A stretch of DNA of 64,000 nt from Limisalsivibrio acetivorans. Lineage in GTDB: Bacteria; Chrysiogenota; Deferribacteres; Deferribacterales; Geovibrionaceae. The position numbers were made by a program, and so were the translations under genes. The stretch spans positions 2,243,407 through 2,307,406 of the forward strand of contig NZ_ATWF01000001.1 in assembly GCF_000421105.1 (NCBI RefSeq), written 5' to 3'. Shown here piece by piece: positions 1 to 8,214 of the stretch (its first letter is position 1; each line of letters begins with the position of its first letter). The notes under the pieces are model-generated. The model made no database searches. It was given only the letters and a program-made list of their open reading frames with translations, and was not told the origin of the DNA.

Positions 1-278
1 AGCGCCATCTCAAGATGGTCCATAACAGGCAGCAGGCTCTCCATAATCTTGGTGCCGGCGTACTTGGTTCTGTCCTCCATCTCTTTGGCTGTGCGCTTGC
101 GGAAGTTATCAAGCTCCGCATAGGCCCGAAGCTCACTGTTCTTCGTCTCTTTGATATCCGATTCGAGATTTTCAATCTTCTCTTTCAGCTCAGTGAGTTC
201 ATCCTTCTCCCCTTCGGTCTGTTCCTCGGGGGTTTCATAGTTGTCATCGATGGTTTCATCAATCCTTCTGTCGCTCAT
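1..278 (-). CDS. grpE: GrpE nucleotide exchange factor (N-terminal part, runs off the left edge)
   Basis: GrpE releases ADP from DnaK in the cytoplasmic Hsp70 cycle. The 92 visible residues begin with an acidic, Glu/Asp-rich N-terminus, then a long coiled-coil helix, then the family signature AYAELDNFRKRTAKE followed by KIMESLLPVMDHLE. The start ATG at 278 lies 20 bases downstream of the hrcA stop, so it is the second gene of the heat-shock operon controlled by CIRCE. The C-terminal beta domain and, presumably, dnaK/dnaJ lie outside the window to the left. Identity is secure; only the 3' end is missing because of the window edge. Confidence 0.93.
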   Translation of the reverse strand, partial: MSDRRIDETIDDNYETPEEQTEGEKDELTELKEKIENLESDIKETKNSELRAYAELDNFRKRTAKEMEDRTKYAGTKIMESLLPVMDHLEMA

Positions 279-298
279 CCGTACCTCGCAAAAATCTA

Positions 299-1333
299 TT
301 ATTCAGAAAGTTTTTCCAACATTTTAGTTATGAGTACCGAGGTGTAGTCCACCACGGAAACAACCTTCGGGTAGCTCATTCTTTTGGGGCCAATTATTCC
401 GAGGGAGCCGACTATCTGCCCCCCTCTGGTGTATGAGTTGGAGACGAGCCCCATCTCGGCTATCTCCTCTTTGCCTATCTCGGAGCCGACGAAGATCTGC
501 ACACCCTTCTCTCTGGTGCATCTGTCCAGCAGTTCGCCGAAGAAATGCTTCTCCTCAAAGATGCTGTAGAGCTCTTTGAGCTTCTTGACATCCGTAAACT
601 CAGGCATCCCGAGAACGTTTGATGTACCTTCAACGTATATCTCCGTACCGAAATCCTCGTTGCTAAATATACGGTTGCCGATGTCGTAGATGTTGGTGAA
701 GAGGTTATCCATCTTCTCCTTCTTCTCCCGCATGTCATCTAATATGTGCAGGCGAACTTCCTGGAGCGATTTGTTCTGGAAATGCTCGTTAAGGTAGTTG
801 CTTGCACGGACAAGGGCGGAAGGATCCACCGGCTTTTCCATATCCAGCAGAACGTTGTGCACTATCCCGCTTTTGGTTACTATGATTGCAATAACCGTGG
901 TGGGGTTGAAGGGGAGAAACTCTATATGCTTGAGGTGCATGGTGTTTAGCTTGGGGGTAACGACGAAGCCGATGGAGTTTGTGAGCTTGCTCATCTTCTG
1001 GCTCACACCCTTGAAGAAATCGTTTACGCTTGAGGGAGCGTTTCTATCCATAAAGTTTTCGACCAGATCGTCCTCGATGGAGCCGAAGGTTACGAGCTTG
1101 TCGATGTAATATCTGTAGCCGGAATCGGAGGGTACACGCCCTGCGGAGGTGTGTGGCTGTTCGATGAGCCCTTTTTCCTCAAGGTCGCTCATGATGTTTC
1201 GTATAGTGGCCGCACTAAGACGGAGAGGGCCGCTCTTTGATATGTATCTGGAGCCCACAGGTTCGCTTGTTTTAACGTATTCTTCGATAATTGTTTTGAG
1301 TACCGATTCTTCCCTTTCGTTAAGGAAGCTCAT
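299..1333 (-). CDS. hrcA: HrcA heat-inducible transcription repressor
   Basis: HrcA binds CIRCE and represses class I heat-shock genes; its activity is usually maintained by GroEL. The 344-residue protein has the family's usual length. Residues 1-75 form a winged helix (LSAATIRNIMSDLEEKG) and are followed by the hallmark SAGRVPSDSGYRYYID. The C-terminal half holds the GAF-like domain. It is the first gene of a minus-strand operon with grpE and has a perfect-position CIRCE element upstream at 1402-1428, so autoregulation is expected. Confidence 0.96.
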   Translation of the reverse strand: MSFLNEREESVLKTIIEEYVKTSEPVGSRYISKSGPLRLSAATIRNIMSDLEEKGLIEQPHTSAGRVPSDSGYRYYIDKLVTFGSIEDDLVENFMDRNAPSSVNDFFKGVSQKMSKLTNSIGFVVTPKLNTMHLKHIEFLPFNPTTVIAIIVTKSGIVHNVLLDMEKPVDPSALVRASNYLNEHFQNKSLQEVRLHILDDMREKKEKMDNLFTNIYDIGNRIFSNEDFGTEIYVEGTSNVLGMPEFTDVKKLKELYSIFEEKHFFGELLDRCTREKGVQIFVGSEIGKEEIAEMGLVSNSYTRGGQIVGSLGIIGPKRMSYPKVVSVVDYTSVLITKMLEKLSE

Positions 1334-1401
1334 TAAAACCGACCCCTTTTATGTTTTTTCTGCCAAGGTTTATATCGTTTTTCCCTTTGCTCTCTATGCT
1401 G

Positions 1402-1428
1402 TTAGCACTCCTTTATGTCGAGTGCCAA
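1402..1428 (-). promoter_or_regulatory. CIRCE operator for HrcA
   Basis: Inverted repeat TTAGCACTC, nine-base spacer, GAGTGCCAA. It matches the CIRCE consensus TTAGCACTC-N9-GAGTGCTAA at 17 of 18 arm positions. It starts about 70 bases upstream of the hrcA start codon and immediately downstream of the -10 hexamer at 1434-1439, so bound HrcA would cover the transcription start. Confidence 0.95.
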
Positions 1429-1433
1429 TCATA

Positions 1434-1462
1434 ACAATATGACTTGAGCCGGTTCATGTCAA
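1434..1462 (-). promoter_or_regulatory. Sigma-70-type promoter of hrcA-grpE
   Basis: On the minus strand, TTGACA (1457-1462) and TATTGT (1434-1439) are separated by 17 bases and lie directly in front of CIRCE. The perfect -35 and ideal spacing support vegetative transcription under HrcA repression rather than a heat-shock sigma factor. Confidence 0.75.
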
Positions 1463-1536
1463 GCGGTTTTCATAAAATCATTGAAAGATATTTTGTATCA
1501 ATGGGATGGATGTTACGGCGTCTTACAGGGATGCAA

Positions 1537-1561
1537 CAAAAAAGGGGAGCATTAGCTCCCC
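1537..1561 (-). terminator. Rho-independent terminator of fba
   Basis: Minus-strand stem GGGGAGC/GCTCCCC (1544-1561) with a four-base loop, followed by a run of T (1537-1543). It lies 20 bases beyond the aldolase stop codon and separates it from the hrcA promoter. Confidence 0.88.
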
Positions 1562-1580
1562 CGGGTATTTATTTTATCTT

Positions 1581-2555
1581 TCAGGCTCTGCCGGCGGAGC
1601 CGAGAACCTTCTCGCATTTGTGCTTGTAAAGCTCTACCAGTTCGCTTCTCGCGGGGCCGAGGTATTTTCTGGGGTCGAACTCATCCGGTTTGTTCCAGAG
1701 GGTTTCACGAACCTTGGCTGTGAAAGCGAGGCGGCCGTCGGAATCGATGTTGATCTTGCAGACAGCGCTTGCTGCCGCCTTCCTGAGCTGTTCCTCGGGG
1801 ATTCCCACTGCGCCGTCCAGCTTGCCGCCGTACTTGTTAATAGCGTCAACGTATTTCGGCATAACAGAGGATGCGCCGTGGAGAACGATGGGGAAACCGG
1901 GGAGCCTTCTCTCGCACTCCTCTAATATATCGAAACGCAGAGGGGGAATCTCTTCGCCCTCTTTGATCTTGAATTTATATGCACCGTGGGATGTTCCGAT
2001 GGAGATTGCGAGGGAATCAACGCCGGTTTTCTGGACGAATTCCTCAACCTCGTCAGGGTTTGTGTAGTTGGATTTCTCGGCCACAACATCATCCTCTATT
2101 CCCGCAAGGACGCCGAGCTCGCCTTCAACGGTCACATCATATTTGTGGGCATACTCCACAACCTTCTTGGTGAGCTCGATATTCTCTTCGAAGGAGTGGT
2201 GGGAGCCGTCTATCATAACGGAGGAGAAACCTGAATCCACACAGCTTTTGCAGACCTCAAAGGTGTCGCCGTGGTCAAGGTGGAGCGCGATGGGAACCTT
2301 GTAACCAAGCTCTTCGGCAAATTCCACAGCACCCATGGCCATATGGCGGAGGATAGTTGCGTTTGCATACTCCCTGGCACCCTTTGAAACCTGCAGGATA
2401 ACAGGTGACTTTGTTTTAACACAGGCGGTTATAATAGCCTGGATCTGCTCAAGGTTGTTGAAGTTGTAGGCGGGAATGGCGTATTTGCCCTCCATAGCCT
2501 CTTTGAACATCTCTCTGGTGTTTACCAGACCGAGATCCTTGTAGGAATAGCTCAT
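1581..2555 (-). CDS. fba: Class II fructose-1,6-bisphosphate aldolase
   Basis: Cytoplasmic zinc-dependent enzyme that cleaves or forms fructose-1,6-bisphosphate in glycolysis and gluconeogenesis. The protein has 324 residues. The motif ALHLDHGDTF carries the catalytic Asp94 and zinc ligand His95. Further probable zinc ligands are His190 (GTSHGAYKF) and His226 (VLHGASSV). The start has a good Shine-Dalgarno sequence (GGAGG). It is a single-gene unit with its own terminator. Gluconeogenic use is plausible in an organism that oxidises lactate and similar acids, but that is inference. Confidence 0.95.
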   Translation of the reverse strand: MSYSYKDLGLVNTREMFKEAMEGKYAIPAYNFNNLEQIQAIITACVKTKSPVILQVSKGAREYANATILRHMAMGAVEFAEELGYKVPIALHLDHGDTFEVCKSCVDSGFSSVMIDGSHHSFEENIELTKKVVEYAHKYDVTVEGELGVLAGIEDDVVAEKSNYTNPDEVEEFVQKTGVDSLAISIGTSHGAYKFKIKEGEEIPPLRFDILEECERRLPGFPIVLHGASSVMPKYVDAINKYGGKLDGAVGIPEEQLRKAAASAVCKINIDSDGRLAFTAKVRETLWNKPDEFDPRKYLGPARSELVELYKHKCEKVLGSAGRA

Positions 2556-2620
2556 CTCTACCTCCGAATTGTTTAATGGATATATCTATGCCGGATAAGC
2601 AATCAAACCGTGCCGGCGTA

Positions 2621-3163
2621 TTAAGGAAACATGTTTAGCGACATCTTTATGTCGTCCAGCTTAAGCCGGATACCGTCCCTGCTCTGGGAGGCGCATCCGG
2701 GGATAACCATACCGTAGTATTTCAACCCGAACATGGTAAAAAGCCTCTTAGCCCACTCGTTGGCAGGTTCGCCATGGCTCCGGTTGCTCGAGCCCTGGGG
2801 CATTATGAAGAACATCTTCTGTTCGGGGCGAAACTGGGGTATGCCCTTCCTCTTGCGCAGGCATGCCCATCTGTCCAGAAACGTTTTGCCAAGGCCAGTT
2901 ATCTGGGCGTAGTAGTTTGGGGATATGAATACTATCAGATCGCTGTCAAGGATCTCCTGAAATACCGGTTTAAGATCGTCCTCCACCTCGCAGAAGCCGT
3001 CGCCGGTTTTGCAGTTTGTGCAGCCGTGGCAGTTTCCGAAGTTGAGTTCCCTTAGCTGGTAATACTTTAGTTCCTCGGTATTGTATTTTTTGACAAGCTC
3101 ATCTGAGAGCCAGTCGGAGTTCCCCCCGGGGCGGGGGCTTGCATTAAAGATCATGACATTCAT
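2621..3163 (-). CDS. Iron-sulfur flavoprotein / NADPH-dependent FMN reductase family
   Basis: The protein has 180 residues with a flavodoxin-like fold. The N-terminal FMN phosphate loop is FNASPRPGGNS. A compact cysteine cluster follows (CHGCTNCKTGDGFC, C-x2-C-x2-C-x6-C), the arrangement that binds a 4Fe-4S cluster in the Isf family of iron-sulfur flavoproteins. The start at 3163 is preferred over an upstream TTG at 3211 because a GAGGAG ribosome-binding site sits seven bases before it and the flavodoxin fold starts there. The electron donor and acceptor cannot be read from sequence. A role in redox or oxidative-stress metabolism is the family-level expectation. Confidence 0.82.
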   Translation of the reverse strand: MNVMIFNASPRPGGNSDWLSDELVKKYNTEELKYYQLRELNFGNCHGCTNCKTGDGFCEVEDDLKPVFQEILDSDLIVFISPNYYAQITGLGKTFLDRWACLRKRKGIPQFRPEQKMFFIMPQGSSNRSHGEPANEWAKRLFTMFGLKYYGMVIPGCASQSRDGIRLKLDDIKMSLNMFP

Positions 3164-3258
3164 ATAATACTCCTCGTGGGTAATATAACGTTTTGAAAGC
3201 AGGGGTTGCAACTACTTTCATGATCTGATTTTACTAAACGGGTCAGGGAACAATTCTG

Positions 3259-5067
3259 TTGACCAAAACCGCCTTCCTGCCCGATAATGCGCCCATGGAT
3301 ATAATAAAAGAACTCGAATCAGCAGGTATAAAAACTCTGGATACGGCGGACGAAGGCTACGAAACAGAGGTCTTCGGCCAAAAGGTTGTGCTCCCCTCAG
3401 AACCCGAAGGGATAATCGAGGCGGAGACGGTTTATAACGGTAACCCCGGTTTTATGACCCTTAAGATGAGGGGCTTTGAGGCGGTCATACTCAAAGGTGT
3501 GTACAAGGATTTTATCCGGGCGAAGATAAAGTTCCCCCTCAATGAGCGGAACCTTGTTAAGGTTTCCGAAACCGCCGCTAGCGTGGAGCGGAATCTGGGT
3601 AAACAGATGCGCATCGGCATCGCCCAGACAGACGAGACGGTCTTCCGTGTGTTCTTTGCGGAAGAGATCCCCGAACCCCCCAGAAAGCTGGACAGCAGAA
3701 GCAGGGAGCCGATTAACGCACTCTCCGCTGTGGAGTATACGCTCTCGAGGGAGGCTGTTGTGCCGGAGAAGACCCTTTACAGCAGGGGGTCCCTTTCCGC
3801 AATATTCCCCGAGACGTTCTCCGGCTTTGCCGCCTCTGCCGCAAAGAGGGTTCCGAGCCTTTTTAATCCCCTGTTCATGAGTGCAAATATCAAGAACACC
3901 ACACCCTCACTTAAGCTGATATTCAACAAGCCGTACACGAATATGGCAAACGTGGAGAGCGTTACCTCCACCCTCGAGACGACCACGGATTTCTATTTCT
4001 ACAACTACGCTCCATGGGTGTACCTCAAAAAGAACAAGACTAACTTCCACCCTCCGAAGCTCTCCTTCTTCGGCATAAAAGAGGACGAGGTGGCAGAGAC
4101 CATCGATGAACTTAAGAATATGGCGGGAGAAATCTCCCATCAGGACATCTTTGAAGATGAGTTCACCGAACTGCTGGCGCTTACTGCTATGGCCTTTCAG
4201 ATGGTACAGCTCAAGCTCTGGCAGGGGTTCACCCGTATGCTTTCTCACACAGGCTCCATGGAGACCGCCATGCGGTTTGCATATAAGACAAGAAATGCAT
4301 CCGTACTGGAGGAGAGCTTTAAAGCCGCACCATTCATTGACCCTATATTAGAGGAGAATGAGTATCCGGGCATAAGCTTTGAGCGGACTGGTTTTGATGA
4401 GCTCTTCTCCGAATTCTCCATGGCAAAGCGCATGAGGATAAAGAAGAAAAGGATGCAGGTGGAACTGGATGAACTGCAAAGATACCTCGGTTTGCGTGAC
4501 GAGGCCTTTAAGGCAGCATACACCCTGAACCACGCTGTTCGTGAAGCTTTACTCATCTTCGGCGAAGAGCTGACCGAAGGAAGAATACTCAAAAGGCGGG
4601 AGGATGTCTTCCTCTTTGATATCGAGGAGCTGAACAACTTCCGCAAGGATGAATACTACGGCAATATACCCATTACCCTTTCCTTTAAGAAGTGGCAGAA
4701 CGGGAGATGCTCGTCCCAGCTGACCCCCTATGAGATATACGAAAAGGACCTTGAGCGCTCCCCAGAGATTATGGAGGCGTATCTGGCCAAGCAGACAGGC
4801 GAGTTTTCCCCCCTCTCTTTCTTCCACAGGGATATGGAAGCGGATGTGCCCGGCGAGGCCGCCGCAGTGCGAACAGTTCCTCTCCCACTTATGCACACAA
4901 TGACGGATAAGAAATGTATCATAGCCGAGACCGCACCGGTCTTCGGGCACCTGGCGGAATACTGCACGGTTACAGACACGCCGCTTTATACAGGTATCCG
5001 ACCTGCGGAGATACTTCTGAGCGGAAAAAGGATACGGACCGAAGAGGGTAAGATAAGGGTTATCTGA
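3259..5067 (+). CDS. PEP-utilising-enzyme-like protein lacking an ATP-grasp domain
   Basis: The protein has 602 residues and is not a standard named gene. Three stretches resemble PEP synthase/rifampin phosphotransferase proteins. One is a mid-protein block (about 170-235) with the order seen before the helical domain of those enzymes (LYSRGSLSAIFPE, then FNKPYTNMANVES). The second is a helical region ending in LKRREDVFLFDIEELNNF. The third is a C-terminal swivelling domain with FGHLAEYCTVTDTPL in the place of the phospho-histidine motif (GG-x2-SH-x-A-x-VARE). The N-terminal 150 residues show no recognisable ATP-grasp domain. Its stop overlaps the start of the ADP-ribosylglycohydrolase gene by one base, implying translational coupling. 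The start codon is uncertain (TTG 3259 or ATG 3295). Function is unknown. Confidence 0.7.
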   Translation: MTKTAFLPDNAPMDIIKELESAGIKTLDTADEGYETEVFGQKVVLPSEPEGIIEAETVYNGNPGFMTLKMRGFEAVILKGVYKDFIRAKIKFPLNERNLVKVSETAASVERNLGKQMRIGIAQTDETVFRVFFAEEIPEPPRKLDSRSREPINALSAVEYTLSREAVVPEKTLYSRGSLSAIFPETFSGFAASAAKRVPSLFNPLFMSANIKNTTPSLKLIFNKPYTNMANVESVTSTLETTTDFYFYNYAPWVYLKKNKTNFHPPKLSFFGIKEDEVAETIDELKNMAGEISHQDIFEDEFTELLALTAMAFQMVQLKLWQGFTRMLSHTGSMETAMRFAYKTRNASVLEESFKAAPFIDPILEENEYPGISFERTGFDELFSEFSMAKRMRIKKKRMQVELDELQRYLGLRDEAFKAAYTLNHAVREALLIFGEELTEGRILKRREDVFLFDIEELNNFRKDEYYGNIPITLSFKKWQNGRCSSQLTPYEIYEKDLERSPEIMEAYLAKQTGEFSPLSFFHRDMEADVPGEAAAVRTVPLPLMHTMTDKKCIIAETAPVFGHLAEYCTVTDTPLYTGIRPAEILLSGKRIRTEEGKIRVI

Positions 5068-6035
5068 TGGAAGAGAACTTCGAGAACGTCTCGGACTGTC
5101 TGCATTCCCCCGCGAGCCTCGGTAGTATGACCGATCTTGAGGAGGATACCCGTGATAGGGTATCGGGGATGATAGCCGGAAACATAATCGGCGACATGCT
5201 CGGAGTCTCGCTCATGGGGGACGAGGGGAGGATAAGCCCCGTGAGGCCTCTGGTTCTGGAAGGGAACATAATAAACGAAATATCCGGCGGCGGGTTCTTC
5301 GGTCTCGATGCCGGTGACTGGACCGATGATACATCCCTGCTCATAGCCCTCGCAGAGTCCCTCCACGAAACGGGTGGGAATGCGGATCCCGCCAACGAAC
5401 TTAAGCATTACCGAAAATGGCTTATGGAGGGGGCATACACTCCGGCAGGCGATGTTATCGATGCGGGAAGGGTTACGAGAGAGGCTGTTCAGAGTGGAGA
5501 GCCCCGAAAAGACAGGGAATCCAACGGGAACGGAAGCCTCATGCGCTCAAGCGTTCTTACGGCAGCCTATCTGCGCAGAAGCGATGCTTCGCTCATCGAT
5601 GCCTCCGGTCTTTCGTGTTCTGTGACCCATGCCCATCCGGTGGCGAAGTTTACCAATGTTATATATAACCTTATCCTCAAAAGGCTTATCTACGGCTCAA
5701 GTCTCAGAGATGCACTGGGTGAGATGGAGGTTGTCTACCGCCATATGATAGGGGATCTGGAGGATATATTTGTTCCGCCCGAAGCTTATGACAGCTCCGG
5801 TTACTGCGTTAACACTCTCGGGAACGCCCTTTGGATCAACATTGAGTCCTCTTCATTCGAGGAGGCTGTTCTCAAGTCTGTTAATCTCGGGGGTGATTCT
5901 GATACGCTGGGTGCTGTTGCGGGGGCTGTTGCCGGTGCGGTTTACGGAGTAGGGGCTGTACCGGAAAGATGGCTGAGCTTTATTGATGAGAGGATCACAA
6001 GGTACGCCGGAATCGCCAGCTACCTCAAGATATAG
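5067..6035 (+). CDS. ADP-ribosylglycohydrolase (DraG/ARH family)
   Basis: The protein has 322 residues. Metal-binding signatures of the ADP-ribosylglycohydrolase fold are intact: an N-terminal GMIAGNIIGDMLG helix, GDWTDDTSLLIALAESL (two Mg-binding Asp), a central NGSLMRSSVL, an AHPVAKF helix, and C-terminal NLGGDSDTLGAVAGAVAGA. Known members remove ADP-ribose from protein arginine (DraG), other acceptors or small molecules; the substrate here is unknown. The start overlaps the stop of the PEP-enzyme-like gene (TGATG), so the two are probably made together. It ends one base before the convergent S4 gene. Confidence 0.9.
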   Translation: MEENFENVSDCLHSPASLGSMTDLEEDTRDRVSGMIAGNIIGDMLGVSLMGDEGRISPVRPLVLEGNIINEISGGGFFGLDAGDWTDDTSLLIALAESLHETGGNADPANELKHYRKWLMEGAYTPAGDVIDAGRVTREAVQSGEPRKDRESNGNGSLMRSSVLTAAYLRRSDASLIDASGLSCSVTHAHPVAKFTNVIYNLILKRLIYGSSLRDALGEMEVVYRHMIGDLEDIFVPPEAYDSSGYCVNTLGNALWINIESSSFEEAVLKSVNLGGDSDTLGAVAGAVAGAVYGVGAVPERWLSFIDERITRYAGIASYLKI

Positions 6036-6332
6036 CTACTCCTCCTCGTCCAGCTCGATGATGTCCGCAGGGGATTTTGCATTGTATTCAAGCTGTTCGA
6101 TATAAAGAGCCGTATCCTTTTTGGAGACGTTCCTTCGGCCGGGGAGCTGGATAACTCGAACCTTCTTGTAGTAGTTCCACATATCAAGCTCGAGGATATC
6201 ATCCTCCTTCACCGTGGAAGAGGGCTTTGCCTTCCTTCCGTTAATAAGAACAAAGCCCTCGTCCGCCGCCTCGTTGGCGACGGTTCTTCTCTTTATAAGG
6301 TTTACTGATTTAAGGAATTTGTCGAGACGCAT
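6036..6332 (-). CDS. S4-domain RNA-binding protein (RqcP/Hsp15-like)
   Basis: The protein has 98 residues, with an S4 RNA-binding domain at residues 1-60 (MRLDKFLKSVNLIKRRTVAN, EGFVLINGRKAKPSS) and an acidic tail. Proteins of this size and architecture (RqcP/YlmH-like in Firmicutes, Hsp15 in Proteobacteria) bind 50S subunits carrying stalled peptidyl-tRNA. The start ATG follows the stop of the SurA-like gene without a gap, so it sits at the end of a minus-strand chaperone operon. Assignment to RqcP rather than Hsp15 is not certain. Confidence 0.85.
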   Translation of the reverse strand: MRLDKFLKSVNLIKRRTVANEAADEGFVLINGRKAKPSSTVKEDDILELDMWNYYKKVRVIQLPGRRNVSKKDTALYIEQLEYNAKSPADIIELDEEE

Positions 6333-7259
6333 TTACCGGATATACCTTATGAGTATCTTTTCCTTCGATTCAGCCAGCCACTTCTCATAAAGCTTGCCGA
6401 TGCGCTTTCCGGCAATCTTATCAGTTACCTGGTCACGTATCTCATCGGTTCCCTCAAGCTTATCCTTGTAGCCTTGAATGTAGAAAACCCTGTAATCGCC
6501 GGGGCTTTTAACCGTTTCGGTTATATCCCCTTCACGTTTCTCGTTGAGGATATTCTGTAGCGAGGGATCGAGTGCGGAGTATTCGAACCATCCGAGGTAG
6601 CCACCCTCGTCATCGCCGGAGAACTCTTTCACAACACCGGGGAAATCATCAGTTTCCTCGTACTGCGCCATCGCCCTGTTGAGCGCATCTTCACTCTCAA
6701 CACGGAGCATACGGAGCTCGTACTGGTCTGTGAGGTCGAATTCCTCCTGATGTCCAAGGATATACTGGTTAACATCGGTTTTGGTGACAACAACCTTCGG
6801 CCCCAGAACCTTGCTTCTGATACGTGACTTAAGGATGTCCATTTTGATCTGCCATTTATAGCCCTTAAGGGTCTGGTTTTCATTCTTTAGAACCTGTTCC
6901 AGCTCTTCGAGGGTGAGATCGTTATTCTCGAGAACCTCTTCAACGGCACGGTCTACTTCTTCGTCGCTCACACGGATACCCTCGCTTTCAGCAGCGATAA
7001 CCATCGTGTACTGTTCAACGAGGAAATCGAGGGTTTTGGTCTTATACTCCTTGAGAGCCTTGTTGCGTGCCGCTTTGTCCTCAATGGCGTATATCTCCTT
7101 TACCTTCGAGGGGTTGAAGGAGAGTACCTGATAGTCCGTAATTACCTTGTCGCCGACAACGGCGAGGACCTTATTGACTATCTGCGCCTGTGAGTGGCTG
7201 CTCAGGCTGAAGATCAGGAGTGCTAATAACAGTAATGTCTGCTTTCTTATAGATCTCAT
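6333..7259 (-). CDS. SurA-like periplasmic chaperone / peptidyl-prolyl isomerase
   Basis: The protein has 308 residues. It has a clear Sec signal peptide (about residues 1-25, cleavage near SQAQ) followed by the SurA N-terminal motif IVNKVLAVVGDKVITDYQV. A helical chaperone module and one parvulin-like domain (about 180-290, with the GGYLGWFEYSALDP segment typical of PpiC domains) follow. It should act on outer-membrane proteins in the periplasm. Its start lies inside the preceding parvulin gene: the two reading frames overlap by 89 bases. The operon continues to the S4 gene. Confidence 0.88.
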   Translation of the reverse strand: MRSIRKQTLLLLALLIFSLSSHSQAQIVNKVLAVVGDKVITDYQVLSFNPSKVKEIYAIEDKAARNKALKEYKTKTLDFLVEQYTMVIAAESEGIRVSDEEVDRAVEEVLENNDLTLEELEQVLKNENQTLKGYKWQIKMDILKSRIRSKVLGPKVVVTKTDVNQYILGHQEEFDLTDQYELRMLRVESEDALNRAMAQYEETDDFPGVVKEFSGDDEGGYLGWFEYSALDPSLQNILNEKREGDITETVKSPGDYRVFYIQGYKDKLEGTDEIRDQVTDKIAGKRIGKLYEKWLAESKEKILIRYIR

Positions 7260-8163
7260 CGATATAGTTCCTTATGCTTTCTTCCTGTTTTATGGCGTAG
7301 AGCTCAGCGTACAGCTCCGCCTTCATGTCGTCAAACTTAATCTTTCCTGTTTTCATGTATTCAAGAACCTTGAAGATGTGGTAGCCGTATTCAGACTGCA
7401 CAATCCCGCTGGTCTGGCCCTTCTTGAGCTTGAAGGCTTCCTTGAAGACATCGGGGTAATCGTCTGCATCTATGAATCCGAGGTTGCCGCCGTTCACCTT
7501 TTCGTGGGAGACGGAGTGCTTCTCTGCAACCTCTGAAAAAGGGACGCCCTTCTTAAGTTCCCCGACCGCCTGTTCTGCAGTCTCCTCATCGTGGACGAGG
7601 ATGTGCATAACATGGGCGAGGGTCTTCGGCTCAAGGTTCTCCTTCTTCATCTCGAAGTATTCCTTAAGCTCCTGTTCGGTTATGTTTATGGAGGGGTTTG
7701 TTATGGTATCCAGAAGCTTTTGTACAACCAGAGCCTCCTCTGTTACCACAACGAGCTTCTCCTGAATTTCTGCGGCGGTTTCATTATCGTATCCCTGCTC
7801 TATGAGACCGCTACTCATCTTCTCAATATACTCATCGACCTCCGCCTTGCGCTCGGGGTCAAGGATGATACCCAGCCTTCCAGCCTCCTGGAGCAGCAGG
7901 CGGTGCTCTGTGAAGTCACGCAGAAGTTTCTGACTGATCTCCTCATTGTTTACCTTGAGAGGGTCTATCTCCCTGCGGGTGAAGTAGGTGTAGTTGTAGA
8001 ACTGGCGGTCGGTAACCTCTTCACCGTTGATGGTCATTATCGTCTTTGAAGGGGGAGCCTGCACGGCGTCCTCATCCCCATTTTTGTCGGAGCAGGAAGC
8101 AAGGATGAAAACAGCGGCAATCAGCAGTATATGTATGTGTTTAAGCATTTGCGTAAGGTACAT
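7171..8163 (-). CDS. Parvulin-type peptidyl-prolyl isomerase lipoprotein (PpiC/PrsA/SurA family)
   Basis: The protein has 330 residues. The N-terminus ends in a lipobox (FILASC, Cys24), so the mature protein is lipid-anchored. SurA-like N-terminal helices (about 40-175) precede a parvulin domain (about 190-290) with LAHVMHILVHDEETA, GGNLGFIDADDYPDVF and SEYGYHIFKV. The start at 8163 has GGAG five bases upstream. The last 29 codons overlap the next gene in another frame. Together with the SurA-like protein it suggests a two-chaperone outer-membrane biogenesis module. Confidence 0.88.
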   Translation of the reverse strand: MYLTQMLKHIHILLIAAVFILASCSDKNGDEDAVQAPPSKTIMTINGEEVTDRQFYNYTYFTRREIDPLKVNNEEISQKLLRDFTEHRLLLQEAGRLGIILDPERKAEVDEYIEKMSSGLIEQGYDNETAAEIQEKLVVVTEEALVVQKLLDTITNPSINITEQELKEYFEMKKENLEPKTLAHVMHILVHDEETAEQAVGELKKGVPFSEVAEKHSVSHEKVNGGNLGFIDADDYPDVFKEAFKLKKGQTSGIVQSEYGYHIFKVLEYMKTGKIKFDDMKAELYAELYAIKQEESIRNYIDEIYKKADITVISTPDLQPEQPLTGADSQ

Positions 8164-8214
8164 TATTACTCCGTTTCAGGCAACAGATTTAGAAGCCTGC
8201 GCACTCCATTATGT

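Noticed and set aside
3241-3265. GGTCA...TGACC inverted repeat as an operator before the PEP-enzyme-like gene
   Set aside because: Arms are only five to six bases, overlap the presumed TTG start, and occur once; likely chance.
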